The position numbers and the translations under genes are program-made. From contig CALLFA010000072.1 in the NCBI GenBank assembly GCA_937997635.1, forward strand, positions 1-58,848: 58,848 bases of DNA, given 5' to 3'. Every line of letters starts with the position of its first letter. The first letter of the stretch is position 1. The DNA is from an uncultured Saprospiraceae bacterium. GTDB taxonomy: Bacteria > Bacteroidota > Bacteroidia > Chitinophagales > Saprospiraceae. This document shows positions 44,774 to 53,640 of the stretch, one piece after another. The notes under the pieces are model-generated. The model did no database searches. It was given only the letters and a program-made list of their open reading frames with translations, and was not told where the DNA came from.

Positions 44774-45017
44774 TAAAAACTAACAGCTAAAAACTAACAG
44801 CTAACAGCTAAAAGCTAAAAACTAACATCTAAAAACTAACAGCTAAAAACTAACAGCTAACAGCTAACAACTAACAGCTAACAGCTAAAAACTAACAGCT
44901 AACAGCTAAAAACTAACAGCTAACAGCTAAAAACTAACAGCTAACAGCTAAAAACTAACAACTAACACCTACCCACAAAAACTAACAACGAATAGCAAAA
45001 AGCTAACAGCTAGCTCC
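44774..45017 (+). repeat. Heptamer array (TAACAGC/TAAAAAC), about 35 units
   Basis: Continuous 7-base register from 44774: TAAAAAC, TAACAGC, TAAAAGC, TAACAAC, TAACATC and similar. It becomes degenerate after 44963 and stays in register (one 6-base unit) up to TAGCTCC, which abuts the pfkA -7 box. Because 7 is not a multiple of 3, TAA occurs in all three forward frames about every 21 bases. The tonB gene stops at 44750. Confidence 0.92.
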
Positions 45018-45025
45018 TATCTTTA
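45018..45025 (+). promoter_or_regulatory. -7 box of the phosphofructokinase gene
   Basis: TATCTTTA (one mismatch to TAnnTTTG) begins at the base after the heptamer array and ends 4 bases before the ATG. Confidence 0.55.
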
Positions 45026-45029
45026 CACC

Positions 45030-46127
45030 ATGAAGAAAATTCTAGTATGTACAGGTGGGGGAGATTGCCCAGGACTCAACGCAGTCATCCGTGGAATTGT
45101 CAAAGCAGCACAATCAGATAATGACGACTATGAAGTATGGGGAAGTATCGAAGCGTTTAATGGGATTCTCAAAGATGAACCAGAAATAATTCCTTTAGAC
45201 AATAATGCAGTGAGTGGTATTCATGTCAAGGGAGGTACGATTATTAAAACAACAAATAGAGGGAATCCGCTGAATTTTCCTGTTCAAGAAGAAGATGGGA
45301 CGTGGACGAATATTGATCGGTCAGAAGAGTTGATGACCAAAATAAAGGCAAATGGATTTGATGCGGTGATCAATATTGGGGGAGATGGTAGTCAAAAGAT
45401 TTCTCAGTCTTTATTCGAAAAAGGAGTCAATATAATTGGTGTGCCAAAGACGATTGATAATGATTTGTCTGCCACTGATCTTACTTTTGGATTTACCACA
45501 GCTGTACAGATTGCATCAGATTGTTTTGATAAATTGGTAACTACAGCATCTTCGCATAGTCGTGTTATGATTATGGAAGTGATGGGTAGGGATGCTGGTT
45601 GGATTGCATTACATACGGCCATTTCTGGAGGAGCGGAAATTTGCTTGATACCAGAAATACCATATGACCTAGCCAACATCATCGAGATCATAAATAGTAG
45701 ATACGATGATGGAAGAGGCTTCGTTAATATCGTCATTGCCGAAGGTGCAAAACCAAAGCATGGTACTGTCACAGGAAAAGCGTCTGGTGAAATTGGAGAC
45801 CAACACATCAAGTTAGGTGGTGTCGGCAACGCTTTAAGAGCCAAATTGGATGAATGTAACTGTGTTGCTCAAGTGAGGACGACCATACTAGGTCACATCC
45901 AGCGCGGTGGTACACCAATGGCTTTTGATCGCATACTAGCAAGTGCGATGGGAGTCAAAGCGTTTGATTTAATCAAAGAAGGTAATTTTGGACAGATGGT
46001 TGCTTTGCAGAATAATGAGATCACTTCCGTGAAAATTGCGGATGCTGTCAAGACATACAATCATGTGAATCTTGATCATTATTTATTAAAAACAGCCAGG
46101 TCATTGGGGATTTCTTTTGGAGATTAA
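45030..46127 (+). CDS. 6-phosphofructokinase (Pfk A family)
   Basis: 365 aa. GGGDCPGLNAVIRG at the N-terminus binds nucleotide or pyrophosphate; GGDGS (117-121) and PKTIDND (139-145) are the two phosphoryl-donor positions; MEVMGRDAGWIALHTA and LGHIQRGGTP bind fructose 6-phosphate. A Gly in GGDGS is usual for ATP enzymes, whereas Lys in PKTIDND is usual for pyrophosphate enzymes and for some actinobacterial-type ATP enzymes, so the donor is not certain. Glycolysis. Monocistronic, nearly leaderless. Confidence 0.92.
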   Translation: MKKILVCTGGGDCPGLNAVIRGIVKAAQSDNDDYEVWGSIEAFNGILKDEPEIIPLDNNAVSGIHVKGGTIIKTTNRGNPLNFPVQEEDGTWTNIDRSEELMTKIKANGFDAVINIGGDGSQKISQSLFEKGVNIIGVPKTIDNDLSATDLTFGFTTAVQIASDCFDKLVTTASSHSRVMIMEVMGRDAGWIALHTAISGGAEICLIPEIPYDLANIIEIINSRYDDGRGFVNIVIAEGAKPKHGTVTGKASGEIGDQHIKLGGVGNALRAKLDECNCVAQVRTTILGHIQRGGTPMAFDRILASAMGVKAFDLIKEGNFGQMVALQNNEITSVKIADAVKTYNHVNLDHYLLKTARSLGISFGD

Positions 46128-46409
46128 TTACCTGTCTTGATCCACAACTATAATAGACAATAAATAGGGTTCCTCTTGATTAAAAACAGCAATTCAACCA
46201 ACATTGTTGTATCGCTTGCAGTTGTTAAAGTCTGGTTGTACAGTAGGTACGAGTTGGTTTTTATTAAAGTATACCAATAGTCGCAAACAGTACAAAGCAT
46301 GACGACTAAAGAGCCTAACTAAGCACTAAATCAAAGCCTAAAAAACTTTCCCCTAATTATTGCGTTATACCAATATTCAAAAACTATTTGTAAATTCTAA
46401 ACTCAAATC

Positions 46410-47048
46410 ATGGCAATCAGACTAGGAGATACCGCTCCAAATTTCACAGCACAAACTTCACAAGGAGAGATTAATTTTCATGAATGGCTTGGCGAAAGTT
46501 GGGGCTTATTGTTTTCTCATCCAGCAGATTTCACACCAGTTTGTACAACCGAATTGGGGAAGACAGCAGCATTAAATGGTGAATTCCAAAAGCGTGGAGT
46601 CAAGCCGATTGCTGTAAGTGTTGATCCAATGAATTCGCATAAAGAGTGGATTGGAGACATCAATGAAACGCAAAATGTAGAAGTGAATTTTCCTTTGATC
46701 GCTGATGACAATAGGACAGTGGCTGAGCTATACGACATGATCCATCCCAATGCTTCAACAAAAACCACTGTCAGAACAGTCTTCATTATTGATCCTAATA
46801 AAAAGGTAAGACTCACCTTGACATATCCACCTGCTACGGGCAGAAATTTTGTAGAAATTTTGAGAGTCATTGACAGTTTACAATTAACTGATAATTATTC
46901 TGTAGCAACACCAGCAGATTGGAAGCATGGCGAAGATGTCATTGTGTCTCCAAGCATCGCTACAGAAGATATACCAGCTAAATTTCCCAAAGGGCACAAA
47001 GTCATCAAGCCGTATTTGCGTACGACTCCTCAACCAAATATAGATTAA
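46410..47048 (+). CDS. 1-Cys peroxiredoxin (Prx6 type)
   Basis: 212 aa. PADFTPVCTTELG contains the peroxidatic C45, the only Cys in the protein, so it is a 1-Cys enzyme needing an external reductant. PLIADDNRTVAELYDMIHP, RTVFIIDPNKKVRLTLTYPPATGRN and the C-terminal GHKVIKPYLRTTPQP are Prx6 features. Reduces hydrogen and alkyl peroxides in the cytoplasm. Monocistronic. Confidence 0.94.
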   Translation: MAIRLGDTAPNFTAQTSQGEINFHEWLGESWGLLFSHPADFTPVCTTELGKTAALNGEFQKRGVKPIAVSVDPMNSHKEWIGDINETQNVEVNFPLIADDNRTVAELYDMIHPNASTKTTVRTVFIIDPNKKVRLTLTYPPATGRNFVEILRVIDSLQLTDNYSVATPADWKHGEDVIVSPSIATEDIPAKFPKGHKVIKPYLRTTPQPNID

Positions 47049-47072
47049 AATATAAGTCAAATGTGATCTTGA

Positions 47073-47109
47073 TGGGCTGCGTTCTTTTTTGTGAAGACGT
47101 AGCCCTCAT
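47073..47109. other. Hairpin with T-rich loop after the peroxiredoxin gene
   Basis: GGGCTGCGT / ACGTAGCCC form a 9-bp stem (one G-U pair) with a T-rich loop, 24 bases after the stop. The T-run is in the loop, not after the stem, so termination is uncertain. Confidence 0.35.
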
Positions 47110-47231
47110 GAGTTCGAACACATTTTATTCATTAGTTCCTTAGTCTATTAATCCTGGATTTTGATCTCTTTTGTATGATGTCCTTCTTCAGAAGGCTTAT
47201 ATTTAAGACACGTTGATTAAATACAACGACC

Positions 47232-47618
47232 ATGGGCTATGAAGAATTAATGTTTCTGCATTTGGCAACTGTAATGCCTAGTTTCTTTATTGGAACTGCA
47301 TTGTTGATCATGAAAAAAGGTACGCCCATTCATAAAAAAGTAGGTAAAGTTTATATGGTGCTGATGTTGATCACAGCGTTTATCACTTTGTTTATGCCCG
47401 CTCAAGTAGGTCCTAGATTTATCAATCACTTTGGGTGGATCCACAGCTTTAGTTTTTTGACTATTTACACCGTGCCGACTGCATATATCGCAGCAAAAAA
47501 TGGAAACATAAAATCACATAAAAGAGCCATGATATCCTTATACTTTGGTGCCATTATTATAGCAGGAGGATTTACTTTCTTTCCAGGTAGATATTTACAT
47601 TCAATTTTCTTTGGATAA
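47232..47618 (+). CDS. DUF2306-type small membrane protein
   Basis: 128 aa with about four membrane segments. The pattern HLATVMPSFFIGTALLIMKKGTPIHKKVGKVYMVLM, INHFGWIHSFSFLTIYT and IKSHKRAMISLYFGAIIIAGGFTFFPGR matches DUF2306 membrane proteins with conserved His residues. Function unknown. A TATATTTA box at 47198-47205 is a possible promoter. Confidence 0.85.
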   Translation: MGYEELMFLHLATVMPSFFIGTALLIMKKGTPIHKKVGKVYMVLMLITAFITLFMPAQVGPRFINHFGWIHSFSFLTIYTVPTAYIAAKNGNIKSHKRAMISLYFGAIIIAGGFTFFPGRYLHSIFFG

Positions 47619-47938
47619 ACTCTAGACTTCCTCCTTCTACTGCCTTTTTCTAATTGATTTATTGATGATTATATAAATAGCTTATTTGTGGCTATTTGAT
47701 GACCGAATAGTTACAGAGCACTTGATTTTTCTTTATTATACTTGAAATAATACTATTCAAAATATAAATTCGTAAATATTAGATTGAAGTGGACAGGAGA
47801 TAACAAGTTGTCAGGACAGTATGTATCCAAACGCCAAATATCCAACCCACAACACTCTGTTTACCTACATAAAGTTAGCGGTGATAAATCAAACAAATAA
47901 AGGAAAGTCAACAGGAATAAACTAAGTAAAACGTTCCA
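47619..47938. other. Intergenic stretch, 320 bases
   Basis: A+T rich; two short inverted repeats (AATAGC/GCTATT near 47685 and TATTAT/ATAATA near 47740). No gene, promoter match or terminator that I can support. Confidence 0.5.
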
Positions 47939-49003
47939 ATGCATAAAATACCTTATCTAATCATTTTTTCCGTTTTAGTATTTATTGGCTGCAGTGAAGA
48001 CGAACCAATCGGATCAGATAATGAATTGCCAGTTGTTCAAACTGAATCAACTTTCACTGTCTCCATCGATGAAGATATAACATTTGCTGATGGACTTGGT
48101 CATGATAATTCAAGTACTACACCTTTTGCAATACCTTTAAAATTAGATGTTTACTTTCCTGAAAATGCCTCTGACAGTAGACCTCTCTTCATGTTTATTC
48201 ATGGTGGAGGATTTACAGGTGGAATAAAACACAAACCCGAAATTGTAGAGATGGCTAATTACTATGCTTCAAGAGGATGGGTTTTCATTTCAATAGACTA
48301 CAGAACAACAGAAGAATTAGGTGTCATACAAGGAATGGACCCAGAGGAATTGCTGACTTATTATAAAGGAATTGCACCTCAAGAGTGGATTAGGAATACT
48401 TTTCAAGGAGCACAAAATGTAAGTCAGGTTCAGCAAGCCATTGCTATGTACTTGGCTCAAAGAGATGCTAAAGCAGCCCTTTGTTGGATTGTGGCCAACT
48501 CGAATACCTATAAAATAAACACTGACTTTATTACAGTAGGAGGAGCGTCGGCTGGAGCAATCACCACAATTGCCTTAGGAATTTCAAATCAGGAAGATTT
48601 CAGAGACGAAATTTCAATTACTGACGATCCTACACTTCCGACAACTAACTTAAATGAGACTTATAATGTAAGAAGTATGGTTTACTTCTGGGGATCGAAT
48701 ATAAAATTAGATGTGTTTGAGGCTGTTTATGGCTTAGAGCAATATGACAGATATGACCCCAATGATCCTGAATTATTCTTGGCACATGGCACCGCAGATG
48801 ATCCAGTGACTCCTTATGAAGAAGCACTTGAACTGCAAAGCATTTACGACTCGTTAGGTATTCATAATAATCTGGCTACCATATTTCAACCAAATGGCCA
48901 ACCCGCTGGTCATGGCGCTTGGAATGGCGTAGTTGAGGGAAAAGGCTTATCAGAATTAACATTTGATTTTTTAGTTGAGAGACAAAATCTAATTGTCGAA
49001 TAA
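47939..49003 (+). CDS. Alpha/beta hydrolase lipoprotein (carboxylesterase-like)
   Basis: 354 aa. Signal peptide with lipobox FIGCSED (C18). MFIHGGGFTGG gives the oxyanion-hole HGGGF (88-92), GGASAGA contains the nucleophile S204, AHGTADDPVTP the acid and GHGAW the His. This is the hormone-sensitive-lipase/feruloyl-esterase-like arrangement; such surface or periplasmic esterases remove acyl groups from polysaccharides or xenobiotics. Substrate unknown. ATG start, monocistronic. Confidence 0.88.
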   Translation: MHKIPYLIIFSVLVFIGCSEDEPIGSDNELPVVQTESTFTVSIDEDITFADGLGHDNSSTTPFAIPLKLDVYFPENASDSRPLFMFIHGGGFTGGIKHKPEIVEMANYYASRGWVFISIDYRTTEELGVIQGMDPEELLTYYKGIAPQEWIRNTFQGAQNVSQVQQAIAMYLAQRDAKAALCWIVANSNTYKINTDFITVGGASAGAITTIALGISNQEDFRDEISITDDPTLPTTNLNETYNVRSMVYFWGSNIKLDVFEAVYGLEQYDRYDPNDPELFLAHGTADDPVTPYEEALELQSIYDSLGIHNNLATIFQPNGQPAGHGAWNGVVEGKGLSELTFDFLVERQNLIVE

Positions 49004-49260
49004 AAAACTACCACTCATATATAAGAATTCGCGTTTTCGGTACGACCCAACGTAACTAGTTTTATATTTATACCCAAATGAAAATAGCTTGACCGCTTCT
49101 TACTTGATCTTTTATCTGTTCTCATCGTTGAAAATACCCGTGAATACCTGCATTCACAGCGTTTTTCGTCTTGACAATAGACAAAACTTCTACGTAATAA
49201 ATCAGTCAAACCATTCTCCTATTGGTATAACATTGTGATTTCAATAGTTTAGTCTTTTTT

Positions 49261-50523
49261 ATGTTCGCAAAATTAAAATACCTTTTCCTTGGCCTGATAG
49301 GCTTGTTCATTTTGATTCCAATCGCGTTAATGGGCTATTTATCTTCGGGTACTAAACATGCAGACAATTCCGTATGGCAGTCTTATATAGGTAGAGATAC
49401 CACAGTTGGAATTTTACCTGATAAATACGCCAATTATTTTACCTACACATTTGCCAATACAAAAAAGCTAGGCTATAAAATTCGAGGGCAATTTCCAGAT
49501 ACTCGTTACTTCAGTTTTAATATGTATAGTTTGGGCGATAATGCTACTCAAGGATCAATTGTTGATTATCAAATAAAAACGGACTCTGGCAATGTCAATC
49601 CATTTATCAATGAGCATACGGCTGATAATTCCGACGAGACTTATACAGTCCATTTATTGCCAGAAAATACGAACCATACTTTACCAAATACACTAACATA
49701 TCGTCCAGATGCGAAGTTGATGACAGTAGTGTTGAGAATGTATGACTACAATATTGATGATACAGGCGGAGTGCCATTGCCTACTGTAGAAGCATTTAGT
49801 TTGGACGACTCAAACGAAGACATCACAGTCAACACAAAAAGAAAACCAAGAGCACTGAATTTAAGGTCCATTGTGAGAAAAGTCAGTTTACCTGGAATGG
49901 TCAAGCGATTGGGTCTGGTGTATAAATCCGAACGGATAACGGCTCCGGATAAAAAAACAGAAGTAGACGCTTTAGATCAAATTCCTTTCCATGCCATTGA
50001 CACGAGAGGGTATATTGAAAATAATGACAATCGATATTTATTGGCAGCCATTACAAAACAGGAGGACGAACTCTACGTATTTCGATTTAAAGCACCAAGC
50101 TTTACAACTGGGCCTACCGATATCAATAAAACGGAAGTGCGTTATTGGTCTTTCAATTTAGGTAACGAGGCGACCTATAATTTCAACGCCCTAAAAGATG
50201 AAGATGCGATTTTAGATGATGAAGGCTTTGTCAATATTGTATTGGCAGATGCTGATCCAGACATCATATCTCGAACAAAGGAATTGGGATACAATTTTAT
50301 GGAATGGAATATGCCTTGGTCCAAAGCACTTATTTTATTCAGACACATGTTGGCCAATCCCAATTTTCATGCACAGATCGAAGATGTACCACCAATCGGT
50401 GAAGAGACTGCAGATTTCGAAATAGTAGAGGCTAAGAATTTTTTAGGTGACTTTGCGCCACAAGGTGAACGAATGACGAAATCTCAATTTCTCTCTATTT
50501 ATCAATCAGAAATCGTCGAATAG
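49261..50523 (+). CDS. Membrane-anchored protein of unknown function, DUF1254/DUF1214-like features
   Basis: 420 aa with one N-terminal membrane helix (8-27) and a large extracytoplasmic part. Segments such as DTRYFSFNMYSLGDNATQGSIVDYQIKTDSGNVNPF, TVVLRMYDYN and VRYWSFNLGNEATYNF resemble the jelly-roll DUF1254/DUF1214 proteins, but I cannot assign it with certainty. The C-terminal part (YNFMEWNMPWSKALILFRHMLANPNF) is conserved-looking. No catalytic motif seen. Monocistronic. Confidence 0.75.
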   Translation: MFAKLKYLFLGLIGLFILIPIALMGYLSSGTKHADNSVWQSYIGRDTTVGILPDKYANYFTYTFANTKKLGYKIRGQFPDTRYFSFNMYSLGDNATQGSIVDYQIKTDSGNVNPFINEHTADNSDETYTVHLLPENTNHTLPNTLTYRPDAKLMTVVLRMYDYNIDDTGGVPLPTVEAFSLDDSNEDITVNTKRKPRALNLRSIVRKVSLPGMVKRLGLVYKSERITAPDKKTEVDALDQIPFHAIDTRGYIENNDNRYLLAAITKQEDELYVFRFKAPSFTTGPTDINKTEVRYWSFNLGNEATYNFNALKDEDAILDDEGFVNIVLADADPDIISRTKELGYNFMEWNMPWSKALILFRHMLANPNFHAQIEDVPPIGEETADFEIVEAKNFLGDFAPQGERMTKSQFLSIYQSEIVE

Positions 50524-50550
50524 AGCAATACAACAGCAACACAAACACTT

Positions 50551-50777
50551 GCTGAGGCGAGACGCCTACAGCGACATACTCTGGTCCTTGCAGGCGTCCC
50601 GCCTCAAGGAGCAAGAAAGAGTTAGGTTAGCTTTTTGGCTTTCTCCTCACTTATTGCTGAGGCGAGACACCTACAGCGACGAGCATCGCGTCCTTGCAAG
50701 CGTCCCGCCTCAAGAAATGCTAGGTGAGCCGTTTTTGCTTTCTCCTCCTTTTGTTGAGGCGAGACGCCTTCAGCGAC
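50551..50777. repeat. GAGGCG/CGCCTC hairpin repeats, about 2.5 copies
   Basis: Units near 50551, 50656 and 50753 (about 100-bp period). A full unit has GAGGCGAGACGCCTACAGCG, a 24-base loop, then AGGCGTCCCGCCTC, forming a 14-bp stem with one mismatch. The third unit keeps only the left arm. Same family as 20131-20160 and 55065-55088. This fills most of the 344-base gap before the dehydratase gene; no gene is seen. Confidence 0.88.
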
Positions 50778-50855
50778 AGGCGACACAGAGCGAAGACGCC
50801 TGTAACATCTGAGCATTTTATTCTTTGTACTTTCCTCTTTTTAGTGCGTGTAAGG

Positions 50856-50863
50856 TATCTTTA
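50856..50863 (+). promoter_or_regulatory. -7 box of the dehydratase gene
   Basis: TATCTTTA, one mismatch to TAnnTTTG, 4 bases before the ATG. Confidence 0.5.
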
Positions 50864-50867
50864 GACA

Positions 50868-52574
50868 ATGAAGAAGAAGTTGCGCTCACGAGCATGGTTT
50901 GACAAAAAAGGAAGAGATGGATTTATATATCGAGCCTGGATGAAAAATCAAGGGATACCCGACGATGAATTCCACAAGCCAATCATCGGTATTTGCAATA
51001 CCTGGTCTGAGTTGACTCCATGTAATGCGCATTTTCGGGAATTGGCAGAATCTGTCAAAAGAGGAGTGCTAGAGTCTGGTGGGTTCCCAGTAGAATTTCC
51101 AGTGATGTCATTGGGAGAGACATTGATGAAACCCACCACAATGTTATATCGCAACCTTGCAAGTATGGACGTCGAAGAATCGATACGTGCCAATCCATTG
51201 GATGGGGTAGTGCTGCTTTGTGGATGTGATAAGACGACTCCATCATTAATCATGGGAGCCGCTAGTGTGGACTTACCCACCATAGTGGTGTCTGGTGGAG
51301 CAATGCTGACTGGTCGATATAAAGGCAAGCCATTAGCGACTTCTGACGTATGGCGCATCGCGGACAAAGTAACACTGGGAGAATTAGACGACTCTGAAAT
51401 AAGAGAGATGGAATCCTGTTTTGGAAGAAGCAAAGGACATTGTATGGTGATGGGTACTGCATCCACAATGGCTGTTATGACAGAAGCCTTAGGTATGTCC
51501 TTACCAGGATGTGCAGCTATTCCAGCACCAGATTCTAGAAAAAAAGTAATTGCGCAATTGTCAGGAAGAGAAATCATGAAGATGGTTGAAGAAGATCGCA
51601 AGGTGTCAGATATTCTTACTCGCGAAGCATTCGAAAATGCAATTGTTGTCAATTCTGCTACAGGTGGATCGAGTAATTTTATTGTTCATTTATTGGCTAT
51701 TGCAGGTCGAGTTGGTGTTGAGTTGGACTTGAAAGATTTTGATACGATTGGAAGTAAAATTCCATTATTAACAAATCTGCAACCTGCAGGCGAATATTAC
51801 ATGGAAGATTTTTATTATGCTGGCGGTTTACCTGTTGTTGTGAAAGAACTGCAAAGCTACTTAAAGGAAACACCAACCGCCAATGGCAAAAGCATAACGG
51901 AGAATTCTGCTTCTGCAGTCAATTATAATGATGACGTGTTGGCATCGATAGATTCTCCCTTTAAAGAAAATGCAGGAATAGTAGTTGTTTATGGCAATCT
52001 GGCAGAAAATGGTGCCGTCATAAAACCAGCCGCTGCTTCTGAACATCTGCTTGTACATAAAGGCAAAGCCGTCGTATTCGAAGATATTGAGGACTATCAT
52101 GCCAGAATAAATACACCAGACTTGCAAATAGATGAAACCAGTATCATGGTTCTCAAGAACGCTGGCCCTAAGGGTTATCCTGGAATGGCAGAAGTGGGCA
52201 ATATGGCTTTACCAAAATCTATATTAGAGCAAGGCATTACAGATCTAGTGCGGATTTCTGATGGGAGGATGAGCGGAACAGCTTATGGCACTACAGTGTT
52301 GCATGTGTCCCCAGAGTCGGCAGCTGGTGGCATGTTGGCTTTTGTTGAAAATGGCGATGAAATTACACTAGATGTGCCTAATCGCTCACTGACATTGCAT
52401 ATCGATGAAGAAAATCTTGCGCAGCGTAAAGCTAATTGGGAAGCACCAGACTTAGGTATTGACCGTGGTTACATTAAATTATACTTAGAGCATGTCGAAC
52501 AAGCAGATAAGGGAGCCGATATGGATTTTCTGAGAGGCAAATCTGTTGATATGAAACTTAGAGAATCGCACTAA
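50868..52574 (+). CDS. IlvD/EDD-family dehydratase, sugar-acid (arabonate/xylonate) type
   Basis: 568 aa. Fe-S and metal ligands of the family are present: C52 in WSELTPCNAHF, C120 in CGCDKTTP and C192 in GHCMVMGTAST. The N-terminus (LRSRAWFDKKGRDGFIYRAWMKNQG) and MKPTTMLYRNLASMDVEESIRANPLDGVV match the L-arabonate/D-xylonate dehydratase branch rather than true dihydroxy-acid dehydratase, which has a GMxYSLxSRExIADS segment here. No other ilv genes are near; a TIM-barrel sugar epimerase follows. So a role in sugar-acid catabolism is more likely than in valine/isoleucine synthesis, though only inferred. Confidence 0.85.
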   Translation: MKKKLRSRAWFDKKGRDGFIYRAWMKNQGIPDDEFHKPIIGICNTWSELTPCNAHFRELAESVKRGVLESGGFPVEFPVMSLGETLMKPTTMLYRNLASMDVEESIRANPLDGVVLLCGCDKTTPSLIMGAASVDLPTIVVSGGAMLTGRYKGKPLATSDVWRIADKVTLGELDDSEIREMESCFGRSKGHCMVMGTASTMAVMTEALGMSLPGCAAIPAPDSRKKVIAQLSGREIMKMVEEDRKVSDILTREAFENAIVVNSATGGSSNFIVHLLAIAGRVGVELDLKDFDTIGSKIPLLTNLQPAGEYYMEDFYYAGGLPVVVKELQSYLKETPTANGKSITENSASAVNYNDDVLASIDSPFKENAGIVVVYGNLAENGAVIKPAAASEHLLVHKGKAVVFEDIEDYHARINTPDLQIDETSIMVLKNAGPKGYPGMAEVGNMALPKSILEQGITDLVRISDGRMSGTAYGTTVLHVSPESAAGGMLAFVENGDEITLDVPNRSLTLHIDEENLAQRKANWEAPDLGIDRGYIKLYLEHVEQADKGADMDFLRGKSVDMKLRESH

Positions 52575-52645
52575 ATAAAGTTTATTCGTTTTAAATTGAT
52601 CGCAACCATCATTAATAATTTATTCATGCTTAACTGATTACACTT

Positions 52646-53590
52646 ATGAAGCGACGCACATTTATCCAACATGCTAGCATAACATCTCTTGCACTGTCTA
52701 CCGGACTTACATCATGTAATCAATCTAAGCTAAATTCAATAGTCACTATGGAAAAAACAGCAGGATTAAACATTTCGTTGGCACAGTGGTCATTGAATAA
52801 GGCTTTTTTTGATAAAACATTAGATCCAAAAGATTTTGCGAAAATTACCAAATCAACATTTGATATTTCTGCAGTAGAATATGTAAACCAGTTTTACAAA
52901 GATGAAGGTTCGAATGAGAAATTTTGGAATGAAATGAAACACATAGCTGACAATGAAGGTGTACAAAGTTTGTTGATAATGGTAGATGATGAAGGTGATC
53001 TGGGGCATCCATCGGATGAGGAAAGGATTGCGTCCGTAGAAAATCATTACAAGTGGGTGAATGCAGCAAAATTAATGGGTTGTCATTCCATCCGTGTTAA
53101 TGCATTTGGTGAAGGCACAAGAGATCAACTGGCAGTGACTCTCGCAGATGGCTTGGGCAGGTTAGCAGAATATGCAGCTAAAGAAGACATCAATGTGCTT
53201 ATTGAAAACCATGGCCTTCAAAGTTCTGATGCCGCATGGATAGTTCAGTTGATCAAAAATGTAAATGCACCTAACCTTGGAACATTACCTGATTTTGGGA
53301 ATTGGTGTACCAGCATTCAATGGGGTGGTATCCACGGGACCGATTGCGAAAATCAATACGACATCTACAAAGGAGTAGAAGAATTTCTCCCATATGCAAA
53401 AGGCGTCAGTGCAAAAGCTTACAGCTTTAATGAAGCCGGAGAAGAAGCGACGATTGACTACAGTAAAATGATCTCCATTGTCAAAAATGCCAAGTTCAAG
53501 GGTTATATCGGTATTGAATATGAAGGCAATGACATGACTCCAAATGATGGTATTACTGCAACAAAAAAATTACTTGAGAAATACATTTGA
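52646..53590 (+). CDS. Exported sugar phosphate isomerase/epimerase-like TIM-barrel protein
   Basis: 314 aa. The N-terminus MKRRTFIQHASITSLALSTGLTSCN has a Tat-like RR-x-F motif and a lipobox, common for this family in Bacteroidota. The barrel shows AP_endonuc_2 features: NISLAQWSL, AKLMGCHSIRVNAFGEG, INVLIENHGLQSSDAAWIVQLI, TLPDFGNW and GYIGIEYEGND with metal-binding Glu/Asp/His. Substrate is unknown, probably a sugar or inositol derivative. 71 bases after the dehydratase; perhaps co-transcribed. Confidence 0.85.
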   Translation: MKRRTFIQHASITSLALSTGLTSCNQSKLNSIVTMEKTAGLNISLAQWSLNKAFFDKTLDPKDFAKITKSTFDISAVEYVNQFYKDEGSNEKFWNEMKHIADNEGVQSLLIMVDDEGDLGHPSDEERIASVENHYKWVNAAKLMGCHSIRVNAFGEGTRDQLAVTLADGLGRLAEYAAKEDINVLIENHGLQSSDAAWIVQLIKNVNAPNLGTLPDFGNWCTSIQWGGIHGTDCENQYDIYKGVEEFLPYAKGVSAKAYSFNEAGEEATIDYSKMISIVKNAKFKGYIGIEYEGNDMTPNDGITATKKLLEKYI

Positions 53591-53600
53591 CATGATGACA

Positions 53601-53625
53601 TTGAATATTCTTATTGAATGTTCAA
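53601..53625. terminator. Hairpin between convergent genes, possible weak terminator
   Basis: TTGAATATTC-TTATT-GAATGTTCAA, a 10-bp stem with one G-U pair, between the epimerase stop and the dapD stop. Only a weak T content follows on either side. Confidence 0.4.
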
Positions 53626-53640
53626 TCTGTTCTTAATCTC

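Noticed and set aside
46128..46409. Search for a tRNA or regulatory RNA before the peroxiredoxin gene
   Set aside because: No cloverleaf, T-loop sequence or riboswitch-like conserved core found here or in the other intergenic gaps.
50549..50812. Frames through the GAGGCG hairpin repeats on both strands
   Set aside because: Arg-rich translation of hairpin repeats with no coding character.
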